10,625 nt of DNA from Sphingomonadaceae bacterium. GTDB taxonomy: Bacteria > Pseudomonadota > Alphaproteobacteria > Sphingomonadales > Sphingomonadaceae. Location: contig JAFAZM010000054.1 in NCBI GenBank assembly GCA_019239785.1, positions 1 to 10,625 on the forward strand. The letters run 5' to 3'. How positions within the stretch are numbered: the stretch's first letter is position 1; every line of letters begins with the position of its first letter. A program made the translations under genes and the position numbers. This document shows, one piece after another, positions 7,091 to 10,625 of the stretch. The notes below the pieces were generated by a model. It was given only the letters and a program-made list of their open reading frames with translations. It had not been told where the DNA came from and ran no database searches.

Positions 7091-7909
7091 ATGGCAGGCG
7101 TAATCGACGTGTTTCCGCGGCGTCCGCTGGCGCTTCGCACCGATCCGAGGCGGCGGCGCAACCGGATCCTGCTGCTGGTCGCGGCGTTCGCGCTCGCTCT
7201 ACCCTCGCTCTACTGGGGCTACCAGACGGTGCACAGCGCGATGCTTCGCGCCGATCTGAAGGCGCGCGGCGTGCCCGCGGCCGAGACGCTCGGGGCCGAG
7301 GGCGACTGCACCTCGCGCCGCAGCCGGCTCAGCGGCGACCAGACCCCGATCGACTGCTGGCTGAACGCCACCTACCGGCTGCGGCCCGAGGAAGGCGGCG
7401 GGACTCGGACTGCGCCCGTCCATTTGGAAGGCGCCGCGCCGATCTTCACGCCGACCGTCATCTACGATCCGCAGGATCCGGACCGGGTCATGCTCGAGCC
7501 GGAGATGGAGCGCTCGCTGACCTGGTCGGAACTGCTCGGGCCGGTCTTCCTCCTGCTCTTCCCGGCGATCGTCCTTCTCATCTTCTTCCTCGGCTCGCGC
7601 CGCGGCCTCGCCAAGGCTGCCCGCAATCCGGACCCGGCGGTCGCCTGCGTCGAGAGGGTGAACCGGCAGCCGCGCAAGCTCTACCTTCACAGCCGCCTGC
7701 CCGGGGCCGCGCGGCCCCATGTCGACGTCTTCACGCCGCCCGAAGGTCCGTTGCTCGTGCCGCCGCCCCCCGGCGCGCCGGCGGACTCGCAATGGGTGCT
7801 CGCGCTGAAGAGCGGCGGCGGCCACTACGTTCTCGACGAGCAGCTGGCCTGGCTCGACCTCGCCGACGACGAGCGCAACCGCGTGCTCAGCGCCGCGCGC
7901 GGCTATTGA
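7091..7909 (+). CDS. DUF3592-type two-pass membrane protein, function unknown
   Basis: This is a 272-residue protein with a basic N-terminus, a first membrane segment at about 26-44 (ILLLVAAFALALPSLYWG), an extracytoplasmic region of about 100 residues, and a second membrane segment at about 149-168 (LGPVFLLLFPAIVLLIFFLG). The loop contains two cysteines (C73, C89) and the phrase VIYDPQDPDRVML, which resembles the 'YDPxNP' signature of DUF3592 proteins. The last 100 residues would lie in the cytoplasm and contain a Pro-rich stretch. The start ATG is preceded by AGAGGGGGCC, a good ribosome binding site. No biochemical role is known to me for this family. The DUF assignment is from memory of the motif, so it is moderately sure. 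The gene stands alone, divergent from the cell-wall cluster and 38 bases before a tRNA gene. Confidence 0.8.
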   Translation: MAGVIDVFPRRPLALRTDPRRRRNRILLLVAAFALALPSLYWGYQTVHSAMLRADLKARGVPAAETLGAEGDCTSRRSRLSGDQTPIDCWLNATYRLRPEEGGGTRTAPVHLEGAAPIFTPTVIYDPQDPDRVMLEPEMERSLTWSELLGPVFLLLFPAIVLLIFFLGSRRGLAKAARNPDPAVACVERVNRQPRKLYLHSRLPGAARPHVDVFTPPEGPLLVPPPPGAPADSQWVLALKSGGGHYVLDEQLAWLDLADDERNRVLSAARGY

Positions 7910-7932
7910 GGTGAAATTGCCGGCGGCGCCGC

Positions 7933-7938
7933 TATAGA
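7933..7938 (+). promoter_or_regulatory. Possible -10 box of the tRNA-Ser promoter
   Basis: TATAGA lies 9 bases before the first base of the tRNA and fits a sigma-70 -10 element (TATAAT) for a transcript with a short leader. No convincing -35 is found at the right spacing; the only TTG nearby (TTGCCG, 7917-7922) is just 10 bases away, which is too close. The call rests on position and one hexamer only. Confidence 0.35.
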
Positions 7939-7947
7939 CGGCGTCAG

Positions 7948-8037
7948 GGACAGGTGGCCGAGTGGTTTAAGGCAGCGGTCTTGAAAACCGCCGTGGGTTC
8001 ACGCCCACCGTGGGTTCGAATCCCACCCTGTCCGCCA
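7948..8037 (+). tRNA. tRNA-Ser (anticodon UGA)
   Basis: The 90-base gene folds as a complete class II tRNA. The acceptor stem pairs GGACAGG (7948-7954) with CCTGTCC (8027-8033), followed by discriminator G and an encoded CCA (8035-8037). The D region contains TGGCCGAGTGGTTTAAGGCA, typical of tRNA-Ser. The anticodon stem GCGGT/ACCGC encloses the loop CTTGAAA, giving anticodon TGA (7982-7984), which reads UCA and related serine codons. A long variable arm (GTGGG-TTCACG-CCCAC) is present, as serine tRNAs require, and the T arm is GTGGG-TTCGAAT-CCCAC, so the variable and T stems have identical sequence. The low-GC ParA region begins directly after its 3' end, and 3' ends of tRNA genes are common integration sites. 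Confidence 0.97.
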
Positions 8038-8074
8038 AACTTTCGGTCTATGGCTGCAAGCGCACAAACCCACC

Positions 8075-8641
8075 TCAGCCTGACTTAACGATCAAATCGC
8101 TCCAGCGCTGCAACGACGATTCGCCGTTGTCGATACGATCTGCCTCCCTAAGCAAATTCGCTCGCGCCTCTCGCGGCACATCGAGAAGCCGCTTCAGGAG
8201 CGTCTTTAACAGCGCCGGACGGGCAGGAATCGACTTTGGCAATTGGACTCCCATCTGTTGCGCGAAAATGCGAGCGGATGGGCCGCTCTCCAGTATCTCC
8301 CGTCTTTGAAAACGCATCGCAAACGAGCTTAGGTCGTTTCTCTCTTCCCATTCGAGGTCGCCGAACAGATCGTCGAGTTCCAATTGCGTGAGCGGGTCAG
8401 AAGCGCTTCGAGACTTGTCTGGCCTCTGTGTGGCGGGACGCAGTGGCAGGCGCCGCTGGCTGACGACTTTCTTCATTGCACCGGTGGTTGCCGAGCTACG
8501 CGCGGCCCTGGCCGCTCCTATGGTGCTAGAAAATAAGGCGCCCGACATCAGCAGTTCGCTTGCTCGATCAAAATCTCGATCGCTGTATCGTTCACTCAGC
8601 GCAATTAGTTCGCGCGCCAATTTCTCGGCTTTAGAGGTCAT
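8075..8641 (-). CDS. Unknown protein, putative partner of the ParA-type ATPase
   Basis: This is a 188-residue protein that I do not recognise. Its ATG (8641-8639) overlaps the ParA stop (8640-8638) as ATGA, so the two are almost certainly co-translated. Four parts can be seen: a helical N-terminus (3-34, SKAEKLARELIALSERYSD), a low-complexity basic linker rich in Ser, Arg, Lys and Pro (44-80), a short acidic patch (87-100, ELDDLFGDLEWEER), and a helical C-terminus (120-187) with LLKTLLKRLLDVPREARANL. There is no helix-turn-helix or ParB-box motif that I can see, so it is not an ordinary ParB. A basic flexible segment resembles the short Lys/Arg-containing regions through which known partners stimulate ParA ATPases, but this is inference. 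Base composition is lower in GC than the surrounding chromosome. It ends 37 bases from the tRNA. Confidence 0.75.
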   Translation of the reverse strand: MTSKAEKLARELIALSERYSDRDFDRASELLMSGALFSSTIGAARAARSSATTGAMKKVVSQRRLPLRPATQRPDKSRSASDPLTQLELDDLFGDLEWEERNDLSSFAMRFQRREILESGPSARIFAQQMGVQLPKSIPARPALLKTLLKRLLDVPREARANLLREADRIDNGESSLQRWSDLIVKSG

Positions 8642-9480
8642 AATCCGATTTGCCCTCCGAAGGCATTGCAGAAGGTGCTCACCTTAGCAGACACGTTCGA
8701 CCTAGCGTATGATGTCCAGAAAATCGGTTTGCCCTCACGCGCCCCCTTGGGGAAGGATCGCGAGAAGGGCATTTCCTGGTCAAAAACGTGCCAGCCAAAC
8801 GTCGAGGACAAAGCGCGCACCTCAGCCTTCGACTGATTCTCCTCCGGGGCATAGTCGGAACACATGTTGAAGCAAATGCCCGAGACTCCAACCGTCTTTC
8901 GATAGGATCGCTCGAAATCGATAAGCGATTGGCGAATCAGGGGCAGGCCGATGGTCGACAGGAACTCTGGCTTGACCGGGATCAGTATATTATCGGCTGT
9001 CAGGTAGGCCGCGGTCGTGAGCACGGATTCCGTGGGTGCGCAATCGACGAGGATTAAGTCATAGTTATTCTCGATGTCCGCCACGAAATTTGAAAGCAGA
9101 TGCTCTTTCTGACTCGGATTCTTGAGCGTGAAGCTCAATTCGAGCTGCGACGGAATCAGATCGACAAATCCGCCCCCAGCGAAATTGATAATGCGCTGGA
9201 CAGAATCAGTGAGGCTGCGATTAGCGGAACGGAGGCCGGGTGCGCGCGACTGTTGCTCGAAAATGTCCCAAACCGTAGGGGCCGCGGCCGCCATCACGTC
9301 GCGCTGATAACGGCTAACACCCAAAATATACTGGCTGGCGTTAAATTGCGGGTCGAGATCAATGACAAGGACACGGCGTGTCCAATTACGCATGCCAGCG
9401 AAATGCCAAGCTAGGTTCGCGCATAGGGTGCTTTTGCCAACGCCGCCCTTCATATTGATGATTGCTATCTTCGTAGCCAA
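8638..9480 (-). CDS. ParA/Soj-type ATPase, orphan
   Basis: This is a 280-residue deviant Walker-A ATPase of the ParA/MinD superfamily. Motifs are KGGVGKST (11-18; signature K11 and P-loop K16), DLDPQFNAS (41-49, Walker A'), DLILVDCAPT (141-150, Walker B with D146) and a C-terminal half ending in basic and aromatic residues (EGKPIFWTSYARSN). ParA proteins bind ATP, dimerise and usually bind DNA without sequence specificity, moving a cargo when a partner triggers hydrolysis. There is no N-terminal DNA-binding extension, so it is of the small type. The start is TTG at 9480, supported by GGGGAGGG four bases upstream (9492-9485); the next ATG lies inside the Walker A motif and cannot be the start. 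No parB and no obvious parS lie nearby. Its only companion is the overlapping unknown gene. The cargo is unknown. Confidence 0.9.
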   Translation of the reverse strand: MATKIAIINMKGGVGKSTLCANLAWHFAGMRNWTRRVLVIDLDPQFNASQYILGVSRYQRDVMAAAAPTVWDIFEQQSRAPGLRSANRSLTDSVQRIINFAGGGFVDLIPSQLELSFTLKNPSQKEHLLSNFVADIENNYDLILVDCAPTESVLTTAAYLTADNILIPVKPEFLSTIGLPLIRQSLIDFERSYRKTVGVSGICFNMCSDYAPEENQSKAEVRALSSTFGWHVFDQEMPFSRSFPKGAREGKPIFWTSYARSNVSAKVSTFCNAFGGQIGL

Positions 9481-9484
9481 GATA

Positions 9485-9492
9485 CCCTCCCC
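9485..9492 (-). promoter_or_regulatory. Strong ribosome binding site for the TTG start of the ParA-type gene
   Basis: On the minus strand GGGGAGGG is followed by TATC and then the TTG start codon. It complements the 16S anti-Shine-Dalgarno well and decides the start, because no upstream ATG or GTG fits and the protein would otherwise lose its Walker A loop. Confidence 0.7.
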
Positions 9493-9494
9493 GT

Positions 9495-9513
9495 TTACGC
9501 CCGAGATTACGCC
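9495..9513. repeat. Two direct copies of TTACGCC upstream of the ParA-type gene
   Basis: TTACGCC occurs at 9495-9501 and again at 9507-9513, a 12-base period that is roughly one helical turn. The pair lies immediately upstream of the ribosome binding site of the ParA-type gene, which is where an operator or partition-type binding site could be. With only two seven-base copies this may be chance. Confidence 0.3.
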
Positions 9514-9715
9514 TGCACCTGACTATTGCAGCGACAAGCCAACTGTCTAGTCCACCTCCGATGACAATGGCTCAATTAACTTCGTTGCGATGATTTCCAA
9601 CCAACCACGGCATGCTCAGATCCGAAGGTGCAGTGATCGCTCGCAATCATCCGCGACCATTCGACACCGCGTCCGGTCCGGAGGTAGAAACGGAGTTGCT
9701 CGCGACGGAGGGGCT

Positions 9716-10610
9716 ATGGACGAAGTCCGAATCACGCCCTCGGGCGGCTTCGACAATCATCCGCGCGCCTATCGCCATCTCGAGGCGCGGCCGCTGGCGG
9801 CGGCGATGGGGCGGAGATCGTCGGCGTGCAGGCCGCGACCTGTCCGACGAAGCCTTCGCCGAGCTTTGTGACGCGCTCTACCGGCACAAGATGATCTTTT
9901 GCGCAGCCAGCAGCTCAGCCATGACGATCACGCCCGCTTCAGCATGCGCTTCGGCCCTTTCCGCAAGGACACTTACACGAAGGGGCGTCGAGGGCTTTCC
10001 CGGCGTGCAGCCGGTGATCAAGGAGGCCGAGACGCGGGCCAAGTCGATCTTCGGCGGCTCCTAGCACTCCGATTCCGCCTTCCTCGAACGGCCGATGATC
10101 AGCACCCTGTACAGCGTCGAGGTGCCGCCGTTCGGAGGCGAAACCGCCTGGGCCAACACCGTCCTCGCCTACCGGATGCTGAGCCCGGCGATGCTACGGA
10201 TACTGGGTCCGCTGCCCGTGCACATGTCGGCCGAGGTCAACAACTCCACCCAGCTCCGCCTGGGCGCCGGCGCCGTGCCCTTCGCCTCGGACGAGGCCCG
10301 CAGCCAAGCTTTCGAGGGCCATTGCCATCCGCTGGTGCGCACCCATCCTGCCTCGGGCGAGAAGGCGCTTACGTCGACGAATCCTATGCGGTCGGCATCG
10401 AGGGGATGACCAACGCCGAGGCCCGGCTACTGCTCGCCTTCCTGGTGGCCCCACATCACCTAGAATGCCTTCACCTGCCGGCTGCGCCGGGAGCCCGATA
10501 TGCTGGTGCTCCCGGACAATCGCGTCTGCCTCCATCACGCCAGCAAGGATTATGACGACTATCGGCGGGAGATGTATCCGACCACGATCGAGGGCGACAT
10601 GCCCGCCTGA
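9716..10610 (+). pseudogene. Decayed TauD/TfdA-family Fe(II)/2-oxoglutarate dioxygenase
   Basis: The intact gene would have encoded about 298 residues of a TauD/TfdA dioxygenase, enzymes that oxidise small substrates such as taurine or related acids using Fe(II), oxygen and 2-oxoglutarate. Translation begins at ATG 9716 after a GGAGGGG ribosome site. Following homology-like text requires frame changes of -1 at 9808-9811 (G run), -1 near 9835, an indel near 9897-9908, +1 at 9982-9985 (G run), -1 near 10369 and +1 at 10449-10452 (C run). In-frame stops occur at 10062 (TAG where the family has Trp before HSD) and 10461 (TAG, likely from CAG). The metal ligands are still recognisable: H at 10065, D at 10071 (HSDSAFLERP) and the distal H at 10536 (HHASKDY). 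Near the end, VLPDNR and EMYPTT have Pro where the family has Trp and Arg. It cannot make a working protein unless the indels are sequence errors. Confidence 0.88.
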
Positions 10611-10625
10611 TCGTGGGAGCAGAAC

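Larger units (their letters stand above)
8038..9650. other. Low-GC segment, probable small acquired island beside tRNA-Ser
   Basis: Composition changes abruptly after the tRNA. Sampled 60-base lines give 42% (9061-9120) and 52% GC (8041-8100), against 73% in metG (1741-1800). The segment holds only the ParA-type gene and its overlapping partner, both pointing back toward the tRNA, plus about 170 bases of upstream non-coding DNA. The right edge is fuzzy: GC rises between about 9600 and 9720. I found no integrase, transposase, terminal inverted repeat or copy of the tRNA 3' end within the window, so the acquired origin is inference from composition and position. Confidence 0.45.

Noticed and set aside
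7910..7947. Terminator after the DUF3592 gene
   Set aside because: The palindrome GCGGCGCCGC (7923-7932) has no loop or following T-run and is better read as part of the tRNA upstream region.
8075..9480. Ordinary plasmid ParAB partition operon
   Set aside because: The second protein shows no ParB box or helix-turn-helix, no parS-like palindrome is evident, and no replication gene is present.
9481..9620. Sigma-70 promoter for the ParA-type gene
   Set aside because: TTGTCA-like and TTGAGC-like hexamers occur on the minus strand, but none has a reasonable -10 at 16-18 bases.
9590..9871. Separate short plus-strand gene starting at 9590
   Set aside because: Only the part from 9716 resembles a protein family; it is the first fragment of the decayed dioxygenase.
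7948..10625. Attachment-site duplication of the tRNA 3' end
   Set aside because: I looked for a second copy of the T-arm and acceptor sequence (TCCCACCCTGTCCGCCA) to the right and found none in the window.
1..10625. CRISPR array, rRNA, riboswitch or insertion sequence
   Set aside because: No regularly spaced repeats, rRNA-like stretches, known aptamer core or transposase reading frame were found on either strand.

Overview
The window is GC-rich chromosomal DNA, about 70% GC in the lines I sampled. The gene content, the gene order and the protein style suggest an alphaproteobacterium, most likely a sphingomonad (Sphingomonadales). That placement is inference from gene order and sequence style; there is no rRNA or other taxonomic marker here.

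Region 1 (1-6963, minus strand) is one tightly packed housekeeping cluster, read from right to left. The order is an MltB-type lytic transglycosylase, a D-alanyl-D-alanine carboxypeptidase, thymidylate kinase (tmk), the DNA polymerase III delta-prime subunit (holB), methionyl-tRNA synthetase (metG), a small predicted lipoprotein, a TatD-family nuclease, and an MBL-fold hydrolase cut by the window edge. Gaps run from overlaps (GTGA, TGATG) up to about 60 bases, so most of it is probably one operon. The dac-tmk-holB-metG-tatD-MBL order is, from memory, a recurring alphaproteobacterial arrangement linking peptidoglycan trimming, dTTP supply, replication-clamp loading and translation. The small lipoprotein between metG and tatD is the unusual member, and no rlpA-type gene lies between the transglycosylase and the carboxypeptidase.

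Region 2 (7091-8037, plus strand) reads divergently. It holds a two-pass membrane protein of DUF3592 type, then a complete tRNA-Ser(UGA) gene with encoded CCA.

Region 3 (8038 to about 9650) starts directly after the tRNA and changes character. GC falls to about half (42-52% in sampled lines). It holds a two-gene minus-strand unit: an orphan ParA-type ATPase with a TTG start and strong ribosome binding site, and, overlapping it by ATGA, a 188-residue protein I cannot assign. It looks like a small horizontally acquired module beside a tRNA gene. No integrase, ParB or duplicated tRNA end is visible. This is the most likely place for an undescribed system: a ParA ATPase with its own non-ParB partner.

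Region 4 (9716-10610, plus strand) returns to high GC and holds a badly decayed TauD/TfdA-type Fe(II)/2-oxoglutarate dioxygenase gene. Almost the whole protein can be followed, but only by moving through six frame changes and two in-frame stop codons.
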